59,696 nucleotides of DNA from Actinomycetota bacterium (lineage in GTDB: Bacteria > Actinomycetota > Acidimicrobiia > Spongiisociales > UBA5794): the NCBI GenBank assembly GCA_030123765.1, contig JASJXX010000006.1:1-59696 (forward strand). Direction: 5' to 3'. The position numbers were made by a program, and so were the translations under genes. How positions within the stretch are numbered: the stretch's first letter is position 1; every line of letters starts with the position of its first letter. Below the pieces are notes generated by a model that made no database searches, was not told the DNA's origin, and saw only the letters and a program-made list of their open reading frames with translations. Shown here piece after piece: positions 33,973 through 41,812 of the stretch.

Positions 33973-35992
33973 TCGATACCCCTGAATCTGCTGCCCGAAC
34001 CTCATCTGACGACGGCTCTCGCCTCCTGGGTCTCCTTCCGAGAGCGATAGCGCCGCCGGCCACGACGACAGAGCCACCGACCCACAGCAGCCACTGCAGG
34101 GGGAAGATGAACACGGCGAGTTCGATGCGTTCCGCTGACCCGCCTGCAATGCTGATGTAGACGTCGTCGACCAACCCGGTCCATACGTCAGGCGTCCCTA
34201 TCGGCTGAGGGAACCCGTCATACGTGTTCAAACGAGGCGAGAGCACGGTCCTGGCGGTGGAGCATGACTCGTCCATGACCGCGACCCGGACCCCCTGGAC
34301 GACGCGGCTCGGCTCAATCATTGAGAAGGGTTCGAGGTACTTGATGCAGTAGCCCGCGACGGTGGCGGAGTCACCGGGGGAGAGGGCGATCGTCTCGCGC
34401 ACCGCGAGACCGTTGGTGGTCGCAAGAGCGATAGCGACGAGAACTATCCCCACGTGGGCCACCTGGCCACCCCAATACCCTGAATCGTGAGTGAACACCT
34501 TCCGAGATCCAACGATGAAGCCTTCGGGTCTCTTTCGTGCGAGTTCGACGAAGCGGAGGGTAATTGCAGCGCCCACAAAGAGAGCGAGTCCAATGGTGAT
34601 GATCACCGCCACGCTCTGGACACCAAGCGCCACCGTGCCTGCGGCTGCGACGAGACCGATGGCGAGAGCGGATCGGAGGCGCCTCCAGAGAAGCTCGGGC
34701 GACGCGACTCGCCACGGCGAGATGCATCCGATGCCGAGCACAAGGAGGAGCAGCAACGAGAGCGGCACCGCTGCCCGGTCGAAGAACGGTCGACCAACCG
34801 CGACTTCGTCCCCTGACACGGCCTGGATCATGATCGGATACAGCGTCCCGAAGAGCACGGTGAACGCGAACACTGTGAGGAGCAGGTTGTTCGCAAGGAT
34901 GTATCCCTCACGAGATGACAGCGAGTCGAGGCGCGGTGCCTGCGCGACGCTCTGTGCTCTCATGGCGAAGAGGGTGAGCGAGCCGATGACGATGACCGCC
35001 AGGAACATGAGAAGGATCGGGCCGATCGTCGACTGGGAGAAGGCGTGTACCGAGGCGATGATGCCCGAGCGAGTGAGGAAGGTGCCGAAGATCGTCAACG
35101 CGAACGTTGTGATGACGAGGATGAAGTTCCATGCCTGGAGCATCCCGCGTTTCCGTTGCACGATTGCCGAGTGGATGAATGCGGTAGCGGTGAGCCAGGG
35201 AAGGAGTGCTGCATTCTCCACCGGATCCCACGCCCAGTAACCGCCCCACCCCAACACCTCATAAGACCACCAGGCGCCGAGAAGAATACCGAAGAGAAGG
35301 AACCCCCACGAGATCAGCGACCAACGATGGGTCACGTCGAGCCACGTCCGGCCGCTGTCGCGCCTCCAGAGCGCAGCGATAGCGAAGCTGAAGGGCACCG
35401 TGAACCCGACATAACCGACGTAAAGCATGGGTGGGTGCACCGCCATCAGGATGTGGTTCTGGAGCAGCGGGTTCGGCCCGGCTCCCTCGGCAGGGGCGAC
35501 TGACGCCGCGAGCGGCCACCAGGAAGAATCTGAGCAGAAGCCGTTCGCGACGGCGGTGCAGACAGCGAACGGGTTCGCGACGGTCGCCATGAGGCCGAAC
35601 CAGAAGATCGAAGTCATCCCCATCACTCCGAGGGCGAGCACGCCGAGGCCATCCGTTGTATCGAGGCTGCGCCAGACAAGATAGGTGAATATCGCAAGCA
35701 GAAGACCCCAGAGCAAGATCGAACCTTCAAGAGCAGCCCAGGCGCCGGCGAAGAGGAAGAGGAACGGGGTTGTAGTAGCGGTGTTGTTCGCGACGTAGGC
35801 GATCGAGAAGTCGTGGGTGAGAATGGCGATCTCAAGGAATACGAACGCGGCTACGGATGCACCGACGAACACCAGCACCGGCAGCCTGAGAGCTTCCTTT
35901 GATCCGCTACGGGTGCTTCGAAGGCTCTGGATGACAAGGACGGCCGCTGCCACTAGAGCGACAACGACCGCGAGGTATCCCGCGAACGCCAT
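33965..35992 (-). CDS. ccmF: Heme lyase CcmF
   Basis: 675 aa from ATG 35992 (GTG one codon upstream is an alternative; both overlap the ccmE stop). About fifteen TM helices. The WWD heme-binding domain WGGYWAWDPVENAALLPWL (about residue 250) is intact, as are flanking histidines in HPPMLYVGYVGF and FIHSAI. CcmF takes heme from holo-CcmE and ligates it to apocytochrome. A long extracytoplasmic loop near the C-terminus is normal for the family. Confidence 0.95.
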   Translation of the reverse strand: MAFAGYLAVVVALVAAAVLVIQSLRSTRSGSKEALRLPVLVFVGASVAAFVFLEIAILTHDFSIAYVANNTATTTPFLFLFAGAWAALEGSILLWGLLLAIFTYLVWRSLDTTDGLGVLALGVMGMTSIFWFGLMATVANPFAVCTAVANGFCSDSSWWPLAASVAPAEGAGPNPLLQNHILMAVHPPMLYVGYVGFTVPFSFAIAALWRRDSGRTWLDVTHRWSLISWGFLLFGILLGAWWSYEVLGWGGYWAWDPVENAALLPWLTATAFIHSAIVQRKRGMLQAWNFILVITTFALTIFGTFLTRSGIIASVHAFSQSTIGPILLMFLAVIVIGSLTLFAMRAQSVAQAPRLDSLSSREGYILANNLLLTVFAFTVLFGTLYPIMIQAVSGDEVAVGRPFFDRAAVPLSLLLLLVLGIGCISPWRVASPELLWRRLRSALAIGLVAAAGTVALGVQSVAVIITIGLALFVGAAITLRFVELARKRPEGFIVGSRKVFTHDSGYWGGQVAHVGIVLVAIALATTNGLAVRETIALSPGDSATVAGYCIKYLEPFSMIEPSRVVQGVRVAVMDESCSTARTVLSPRLNTYDGFPQPIGTPDVWTGLVDDVYISIAGGSAERIELAVFIFPLQWLLWVGGSVVVAGGAIALGRRPRRREPSSDEVRAADSGVSNV

Positions 35993-36402
35993 CACGACTC
36001 AGAGCAGGTATGGAGATCTTGGTCGTAGTCCCCGGCGTCTGCCCGGTACTGCTCATCGTGCATCACGAGCATCGTGTCGGACACGAACATCTCTCCGTTC
36101 CAGGTACCTTCAACGACTACGCCGATTCCCTCGCTGAAGAGTTGCGGCGGTGTACCCGTGTGGATTACGGAGACGGCGATGTCACAATCCTGGACGGTGA
36201 ACACGACGGTGGTGTCCTCTTCGATGACGGATCCGGCGACAACCTGGCCTGCGAGCCGCAGACGGGACTCCCCCGCCTCGCGCGTCTGCACCTCTGCTGG
36301 CGTGTTGTAGTACACGAGTGCAGAGGAGAGGTTGACCATGAGCACTCCGAGAACACCGATGATTACGACGGCGGGAATCACGAACTTGGCGTACCACTTC
36401 AT
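35992..36402 (-). CDS. ccmE: Heme chaperone CcmE
   Basis: 136 aa from ATG 36402. N-terminal TM anchor (about residues 8-28) and a beta-barrel (OB-fold) domain. The heme-attachment motif is MHDEQY, corresponding to HDENY in E. coli CcmE, so this is the His-type rather than the CxxxY type. ALVYYNTPAEV and VVVEGTWNGEMFVSDTMLV are family signatures. It carries heme from CcmC to CcmF. Shorter than E. coli CcmE, with an acidic C-terminal tail. Confidence 0.92.
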   Translation of the reverse strand: MKWYAKFVIPAVVIIGVLGVLMVNLSSALVYYNTPAEVQTREAGESRLRLAGQVVAGSVIEEDTTVVFTVQDCDIAVSVIHTGTPPQLFSEGIGVVVEGTWNGEMFVSDTMLVMHDEQYRADAGDYDQDLHTCSES

Positions 36403-36530
36403 GACAGTTCGTCGAGCTTCTTGTGAGCCCGCGTGATGCGGATCGCGATCGAAGCCGTATGCGCGATGAGAGCGAAGTAGGTGATCCCATATGCCAGAGC
36501 GACCCAGTTCCACTGGGCTGCGTACTCCAT
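36399..36530 (-). CDS. ccmD: Heme exporter subunit CcmD
   Basis: 43 aa, not in the ORF track. Frame from ATG 36530 to the TGA overlapping the ccmE ATG. Start WNWVALAYGITYFALIAHT gives one TM helix, followed by a basic tail (RITRAHKKLDEL). This is the size, topology and operon slot of CcmD, which helps CcmABC release holo-CcmE. It overlaps ccmC by 1 bp (TGATG) and ccmE by 4 bp. Confidence 0.85.
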   Translation of the reverse strand: MEYAAQWNWVALAYGITYFALIAHTASIAIRITRAHKKLDELS

Positions 36531-37264
36531 CAGCTACCTCCCGTCAGATCAGGGGAGGTGATACCGTGCCCTGCGATGGGGCCCGAACTGGTCTGTTCCG
36601 AGACGAGCACCGCGTCTTCCAGACGGCTGAGCTCGATCCGTTTGAACATCATCGCCACGTACATCACCGTGAAGCCGGAGACGGCGATGAGGAGCGTGAT
36701 CACCATGGAGGTGTCCATGGAGGGGCCCTCAGGATTCAGGAGGGTGGGGGCCTGGTGGAGGGAGCGCCACCAGATGACAGAGAAGTGGACAAGGGGTACC
36801 TGGACGATGGCGAGTACCCCGAGGATCGCTGATCGTTTCGCACGCATATCGAGATTGTCGGTCGTGCGCCGCAGCGCCAGGTAGCCGAGGTAGACGAAGA
36901 ACATGATCGCAGTGAGCGTGAGCCGAGCGTCCCACGTCCACCACACACCCCAGGTCGGTTTCGCCCAGACCATGCCGAGCACGATGGTCATTCCGGTGAA
37001 CATGACACCGATCTCGGCAGAGGCGTGGGCACGTCGATCCCATTTGAGATCCTTCTTCCACAGGTACATCGCCGATCCAAGCATGGTGATGCCGAACGCA
37101 AGATACGCGAGCCACGCAGCGGGCACATGCACGTACATGATCCGCGACAGTTGACCCTGGAGGGCGTCAGGCGGGACCGTCATCGACGCGACGAAGACGT
37201 GGAATCCGGCGACCGCCATGACGATCCACGGCCAGACGGTGGTGCGATGTTCGTTGGCGGTCAT
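36530..37264 (-). CDS. ccmC: Heme exporter/handling protein CcmC
   Basis: 244 aa. Six TM helices, WWD motif WGVWWTWDARLT (about residues 106-117) and flanking histidines (MYVHVPAAW and LVHFSVIWW) that bind heme. CcmC loads heme onto CcmE. The extended C-terminus after the last helix (ELSRLEDAVLVSEQ onward) is longer than in E. coli CcmC. Start overlaps the ccmB stop by 4 bp. Confidence 0.94.
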   Translation of the reverse strand: MTANEHRTTVWPWIVMAVAGFHVFVASMTVPPDALQGQLSRIMYVHVPAAWLAYLAFGITMLGSAMYLWKKDLKWDRRAHASAEIGVMFTGMTIVLGMVWAKPTWGVWWTWDARLTLTAIMFFVYLGYLALRRTTDNLDMRAKRSAILGVLAIVQVPLVHFSVIWWRSLHQAPTLLNPEGPSMDTSMVITLLIAVSGFTVMYVAMMFKRIELSRLEDAVLVSEQTSSGPIAGHGITSPDLTGGS

Positions 37265-37941
37265 GCAGTCTCCTGTAGGGGGCGGGCTGAGAGGACACCG
37301 ACAACAGCGAGGAGCAGTCCAACGATGGCCATCAGCAGCACCCAGGGAAGGCTACTGCGGCCCAGGCGTAGCGCTTCCCATGCCTGGGTCGCGCCAAGGA
37401 GGAGCGGCACCGAGAGTGGCGCGACGAGCAGAGGGACGAGTGCTGTTGCCGACCGGCCTGTCGAGACGATGCTGGCAGCGAGCGTGCTGAGCAGCGCGAG
37501 GCCCGCTGCCGCGAGAACGAGCACAGTGGGAAGGGCGACCCATCCGGTCGGTGTGATGTCGTAGAGCACGATCGTGACGATGCCGAGAATCGTCTCGAAC
37601 ACCAGAAGAAGCATGAAGCTTGCGGTCGTGCTGCCAACGAAGATAGCTGCCGGATCGAGGCCTGTGAGGGCGACCATGTCGCGTTGTGCCTGGGTTCCGG
37701 CATTGGTCTGGCGGATGGCGATGAGGACTCCGAAGAGCATCACGATCACCCAGAACATCCCTGGACCGATTCTCTGCAGCGTGGGAGCATCCGTGCCGAT
37801 CGCGAGTGGGACGAGGAGCAGAGCGATCGCGCCGAACGGGAGTGTTACCCACAGTACCTCTCCGGAGCGACGCTCACGAAGCAGGTCGCGCCGCACGATC
37901 GTCATTACCTGAGCAAGGAAACTGGGGGCGTCGGTTCTCAC
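37261..37941 (-). CDS. ccmB: Heme exporter membrane protein CcmB
   Basis: 226 aa from GTG 37941, overlapping the ccmA stop (GTGA). Six TM helices. Typical CcmB features: VRRDLLRERRSGEVLWVTLPFG at the N-terminus and a central ERDxxx-like segment here reading AQRDMVALTGLDPAAIF. Membrane partner of the CcmA ATPase; the complex releases holo-CcmE from CcmC rather than simply exporting heme. Confidence 0.92.
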   Translation of the reverse strand: MRTDAPSFLAQVMTIVRRDLLRERRSGEVLWVTLPFGAIALLLVPLAIGTDAPTLQRIGPGMFWVIVMLFGVLIAIRQTNAGTQAQRDMVALTGLDPAAIFVGSTTASFMLLLVFETILGIVTIVLYDITPTGWVALPTVLVLAAAGLALLSTLAASIVSTGRSATALVPLLVAPLSVPLLLGATQAWEALRLGRSSLPWVLLMAIVGLLLAVVGVLSARPLQETA

Positions 37942-38582
37942 AGCAGTGTCCCGTTCTTGATCTCGTGAGTTCTTGTAGTGAGCGTGTTCATACGGTCCCG
38001 GTCATGGGAGACGAGTACCGCTGCGCCCCCCCGATCGACCGTCCGATGCACAAGCGTATCCACGAGATTGATGGCATCCGCGTCGAGAGCCGAGTGCGGT
38101 TCATCGAGGAGCAGCAACTCGGGCCCGGTCATGAGAATTCTGGCGAACTCGGTGCGTCGCTGCATCCCGTGGCTGGAGTGGTCGGCTCTCCTGTCAGCCG
38201 CACCGCCGAGCCCTACGAGCTCGAGTGACCGGAGGGCTTCAGACGTTGGAAGACCCTGTGCGTCAGCAACGAACGCGAGGTTTTCGAGGAGTGTGAGTTC
38301 AGGGTACAGGCCTGGCGTGTGCCCCACGTAGCCAATTCGGTGGCGGACGTCGTAGCGGGCCACGGAGTACATATCTGCGCCGAAGACGGAACAGCGACCG
38401 CCCTGGGGCGGCTGCAGTGTGGCGATCAGGCGAAGCAGCGTCGTCTTACCCGCACCGTTCGACCCGAAGATGCCGACAGCCTCTCCAGCGCGAACGGTGA
38501 GCGACACGTCGTCGAGGATGCGGACTGCACCGGCACGCACCGAGACCCCCTCAAGATCTACGAGCACCGCACCATCAGACAT
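37938..38582 (-). CDS. ccmA: Cytochrome c biogenesis ATP-binding protein CcmA
   Basis: 214 aa from ATG 38582, the first gene of the ccmABCDEFHIG operon. ABC ATPase: Walker A GSNGAGKTT (about residue 42), signature SHGMQRRTEFARIL, Walker B LLLLDEPHSALD, switch His in LVSHDRD. The SxGMxxR signature is the CcmA variant of the ABC signature. Its start is 50 bp from the SigR-type promoter of the divergent thioredoxin gene, so both promoters share this region. Confidence 0.94.
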   Translation of the reverse strand: MSDGAVLVDLEGVSVRAGAVRILDDVSLTVRAGEAVGIFGSNGAGKTTLLRLIATLQPPQGGRCSVFGADMYSVARYDVRHRIGYVGHTPGLYPELTLLENLAFVADAQGLPTSEALRSLELVGLGGAADRRADHSSHGMQRRTEFARILMTGPELLLLDEPHSALDADAINLVDTLVHRTVDRGGAAVLVSHDRDRMNTLTTRTHEIKNGTLL

Positions 38583-38631
38583 AGCGGGGAGTGTACGACG
38601 ACGAGACGCAACTATGGAACTGGTGCGCAAC

Positions 38632-38657
38632 GGAATAGGATACCCCTGGGGGTAGTT
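38632..38657 (+). promoter_or_regulatory. SigR/SigH-type promoter GGAAT-N18-GTT
   Basis: GGAAT (38632-38636), exactly 18 nt, then GTT (38655-38657). This is a perfect match to the SigR consensus known from Streptomyces and Mycobacterium. It lies 54 nt upstream of the thioredoxin start, a classical SigR target, and the window encodes a SigR-RsrA pair at 0.4-1.2 kb. Confidence 0.8.
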
Positions 38658-38711
38658 GGAACTCTTGTTACCCTATCGATCCATCGACGGACAAAACGGA
38701 GAATCACCCTC

Positions 38712-39089
38712 ATGGCCACAGTAGACCTCGCGCTCGACACGATCGAGTCCACGATTGAAGACAATGACATCGTGCTCATCGACTTCTGGGCAGATTGGTG
38801 CGGACCATGCAAGATGTTCGCCCCCACCTTCGAGAAGGTGTCCGAGGAGTATCCAAAAATCGTCTTCGCCAAGGTTGACACCGAGGCCCATCAGGAGCTC
38901 GCCGCACAGTTCCAGATCCGTTCCATCCCCACACTCGTTGTCTTCCGCGACCAGATCGGCATCTTCAGCCAGCCGGGCGCGCTGCCAGAGGAAGGCCTAC
39001 GCGACTTGATCGTTCAGATCGAAGGACTCGACATGGATGGCGTCCGGGCGGAGATCGCGAAGGAGAAATCTGAAGCTGCGGCCATGTGA
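38712..39089 (+). CDS. trxA: Thioredoxin
   Basis: 125 aa from ATG 38712; the track ORF runs upstream into ccmA. Cytosolic thiol-disulfide oxidoreductase with active site FWADWCGPCKMF (about residues 26-37), cis-Pro in RSIPTLVVF, and a full thioredoxin fold. The C-terminal extension after the last helix (about residues 107-125, charged, Ala/Glu-rich) is longer than in E. coli Trx. Probably transcribed by SigR from the promoter just upstream, linking it to disulfide stress. Confidence 0.93.
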   Translation: MATVDLALDTIESTIEDNDIVLIDFWADWCGPCKMFAPTFEKVSEEYPKIVFAKVDTEAHQELAAQFQIRSIPTLVVFRDQIGIFSQPGALPEEGLRDLIVQIEGLDMDGVRAEIAKEKSEAAAM

Positions 39090-39145
39090 AAGTGAGCTGT
39101 TGCCACTCCGAGTACCGCTACTCCGTCTCCATCATTCGCTCAGGC

Positions 39146-40177
39146 TCAGTCTGAGGTGAGGCCCCACTCCGAGAAGGTGGCGACCTCCGTGACAGACGCG
39201 GCGGCGAGCTTGACGATGGGGAGAGCGGCGAGCGCACCCGATCCCTCCCCCAGGCGCATGTGAAGGTCCAGGATGGGCTTCCGCCCAAGCTTCTCCAGGA
39301 GCAGTCGGTGTCCCGGCTCCGAAGAAACATGGGCCGGCCAGCAGTGGTCCAGCGCACCGGGTCGTGCACATTCGAGAGGCATCAGCGATGAAGCGACCAC
39401 ATACCCGTCGAGAAGCACCGGTATTGATCGGTGGCGAGCTTCGATCGCAGCACCTGCCATTGCGACCATTTCGGATCCACCAAGATGTCTGAGCGCCTCG
39501 ATTGGTTGCACGTCACCTGTCCGTTGCACACTCTCGCTGACGACCGATGCCTTGTGTGCGATGCCGGCTTCGTTGACTCCCGTCCCTGGACCAACCCACT
39601 TGGTGGCCGGAGAGCCGAAGAGTGATGTCGCTATTGCTGCCGCTGGCGTTGTGTTCCCTATGCCCATCTCACCGAGAATGAGGAGATCGGTGTCAAGCTC
39701 GGCGACTGCTCTTCTTCCTGCGAGGAGAGCTTGCTCGAATTCGTCGGGATCGAGGGCTGGCTCGATCCGAATGTTGCCTGTGGGTCGCCCTACTCCAACA
39801 TCGACGACGACGAGGTCCACCTCGAGATGTCTCGCCATCACTGCCGCGGTCGCGACTCCTGCATTCAGGGCGTCCAACATTGCTCGGGTGATTGACTGGT
39901 CGTACGCGCTGACACCCTCCGAAGCGACTCCGTGATCGGCGACGAAGATCACCGCTGCCGGTCGTTCCACGATGGGTCGGGGGCTCCTCTGCCACTCCGC
40001 TAGCCAGACCGCGATCTCGTCGAGTCGCGACAGCGCCCCCGCGGGGCGCAGCACGTTGAGAGACCGTTGCCGAACAGCCTCTCCCGACGCAGTGTCCGGT
40101 CCTGGTAGGTCGCTGAGACCGAGTAGGTCAGCCACGCTTAAAATCCATCTTGTGGGCTCCACGCGGCTGCTGGACAT
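39146..40177 (-). CDS. cobT: Nicotinate-nucleotide-dimethylbenzimidazole phosphoribosyltransferase
   Basis: 343 aa. Activates the lower ligand of cobalamin, forming alpha-ribazole phosphate. Signatures: VIFVADHGVASEGVSAYDQSIT (about residue 75), LGEMGIGNTTPAAAI, WVGPGTGVNEAG and the catalytic Glu in LRLGEGSGAL near residue 310. Other cobalamin genes are not in the window and no cobalamin riboswitch is visible upstream. It is the last of a possible minus-strand run after tldD-tldE-DUF2007, separated by 82 nt. Confidence 0.93.
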   Translation of the reverse strand: MSSSRVEPTRWILSVADLLGLSDLPGPDTASGEAVRQRSLNVLRPAGALSRLDEIAVWLAEWQRSPRPIVERPAAVIFVADHGVASEGVSAYDQSITRAMLDALNAGVATAAVMARHLEVDLVVVDVGVGRPTGNIRIEPALDPDEFEQALLAGRRAVAELDTDLLILGEMGIGNTTPAAAIATSLFGSPATKWVGPGTGVNEAGIAHKASVVSESVQRTGDVQPIEALRHLGGSEMVAMAGAAIEARHRSIPVLLDGYVVASSLMPLECARPGALDHCWPAHVSSEPGHRLLLEKLGRKPILDLHMRLGEGSGALAALPIVKLAAASVTEVATFSEWGLTSD

Positions 40178-40259
40178 GGTTCCACATACTGCTTCCTAGG
40201 TTGCGTTCAAGGGGCTCTGCTGCGATCCACTCTCGGCGGCCATCTCCTGCCTCCTGCCC

Positions 40260-40481
40260 TCACCTATCCGGCGGGGGAGAGAAGAGGGGGGCGAGCAGCT
40301 CCTGGGCCCGCTCCAGGTCGTCACGTTCCACCATCACGGAGAGCTCATACCCGCCGAGCAGTCCCGGGTCGGTGATGAGTGAGGCGGGGACTCCCTCATC
40401 GACCAACAGTCCCCATGCTTCTTCGGCCTTGCTGCGATCGTCAAAAAGTGCTGCGACTACGAGGTTGCCAAGGATGGACAT
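40260..40481 (-). CDS. DUF2007-like small protein
   Basis: 73 aa from ATG 40481, which shares its A with the tldE stop (TGATG). The pattern is a ferredoxin-like/GlnB-like fold: VVAALFDDRSKAEEAWGLLVDEGVPASLI, then YELSVMVERDDLERAQELLAPL. This resembles the DUF2007 putative signal-transducing family. The role is unknown. Tight coupling to tldE implies coordinated expression. Confidence 0.6.
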   Translation of the reverse strand: MSILGNLVVAALFDDRSKAEEAWGLLVDEGVPASLITDPGLLGGYELSVMVERDDLERAQELLAPLFSPPPDR

Positions 40482-41812
40482 CAGCCGCCCGCTCCGCCTG
40501 TGAAGTTCCATTGCGCGAGGCGCATGGAAGGGGCGTGGATGAAGGTCGGCCCGAACTCCGAATCGGCGAACCGAGCATCACTGCCGATTCCCTCAACTCT
40601 CCCGGGTGCCATCGCGTCAACGAAGGACTGCGTGAACCGCATGTCTGTGACGGGGTGTGTGATTTCGCCGTTCTCGATCATGAACGTCCCGTTCCGTGTC
40701 AGTCCGGTGACTACAAGCGTCTTCGGGTCGAGCACTCTGCAGTAGTTGAAGGTCGATACGTAGATGCCGCGGTCGATCCCTGCGATCAGCTCCTCGACAG
40801 AGTTGTTGCCTTCGTCGAGGAACAGGTTTTCGGCGAACGGCCCCCACATCGCCGAATCCGGTGCCGCGTGGCCCGTGGAGACCGTCGCGGCTTTGCGTGC
40901 CGTCCTGCGGGTATGGAGCAGCGATGTCGACACACCACTCCGCACGAGGTCGACGCGGCTCTTGGATGTGCCCTCGCTATCGAAGGGGAGATAGAGCGCC
41001 CGCGAGTCCGTCGGATCGTCCCAGATGCTGATCGTCTCATCGAACTGCTGTTCACCGAGGTTGACGAACGACATCTCTTCCTCAGACATCTTCGCGTTGA
41101 ACCCGTAGACGTTCAGGAACACCGCGATGGTCGCTATGCACTCTGGCGAGAGCACTACCCGGTACTTGCCGGGTTTCGTGTCGATGGCACCGATACCGTC
41201 GCGTGCTCGTTGTGCTGCAAGCGCACCGACCGCGCCAGCATCGATGCTGGAGAGCGCCATGGCAGCTGCGTGTCCCGAGCCTGCGGAGGAGGGTGTCTGG
41301 TGGATGCCGTCGACTACCGCAGTCGTGAAGCGCCCGTGCACTTGACGCCCTGCGGTGTTCCCGTAGGCGCGTCGACGGGCCTCCGTCTGGCAGTAACCCG
41401 CGCCGAGGAGACCCTCTCCCGCATCTACGAACGCTCTGACGGCTTCAGCCCGTGCTGTCGGATCGGCCGAGGCTGTGGTGTGATCCCAGTGGTCGATAGC
41501 GGTGAACCCCGTCGGGCCACCGAGACCAGCCCAGTCCTCATCCACCGGCTGGCCTGCAGCGGTCTCGATCGTCGCGTCCACGAAGCGAGTCAACCCCTCG
41601 TGAGTGGTAGCCGTGGTGGTTGAGCTGGCAACTCTGCCTTCCAATGCGACCCTGAGGGTCACCTGTTCGACATCCTCAGAGACGTTCTGGTGGATGAAGG
41701 AGTTTGCGAACCGGGTGAGGGAGGTCACGCCAACGTCGGCAAGCACTTCCGCTTCGGCGCGGCCACCGACAATCTCAAGCGTCTCGTTTACGAGATTCTG
41801 TTCCCTGTTCAT
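40481..41812 (-). CDS. tldE: TldE/PmbA family metalloprotease subunit
   Basis: 443 aa from ATG 41812, overlapping the tldD stop by 4 bp. TldD/TldE form a heterodimeric protease that trims unfolded or modified peptides, with the active zinc in TldD. This subunit lacks HExxxH, as expected for TldE. Family marks: a central VVLSPECIATIAVFLNVYGFNA, FLDEGNNSVEELIAGIDRGIYVSTFNYCRVLDPKT and the C-terminal VEGIGSDAR. Upstream track residues before ATG 41812 are not conserved. Confidence 0.9.
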   Translation of the reverse strand: MNREQNLVNETLEIVGGRAEAEVLADVGVTSLTRFANSFIHQNVSEDVEQVTLRVALEGRVASSTTTATTHEGLTRFVDATIETAAGQPVDEDWAGLGGPTGFTAIDHWDHTTASADPTARAEAVRAFVDAGEGLLGAGYCQTEARRRAYGNTAGRQVHGRFTTAVVDGIHQTPSSAGSGHAAAMALSSIDAGAVGALAAQRARDGIGAIDTKPGKYRVVLSPECIATIAVFLNVYGFNAKMSEEEMSFVNLGEQQFDETISIWDDPTDSRALYLPFDSEGTSKSRVDLVRSGVSTSLLHTRRTARKAATVSTGHAAPDSAMWGPFAENLFLDEGNNSVEELIAGIDRGIYVSTFNYCRVLDPKTLVVTGLTRNGTFMIENGEITHPVTDMRFTQSFVDAMAPGRVEGIGSDARFADSEFGPTFIHAPSMRLAQWNFTGGAGG

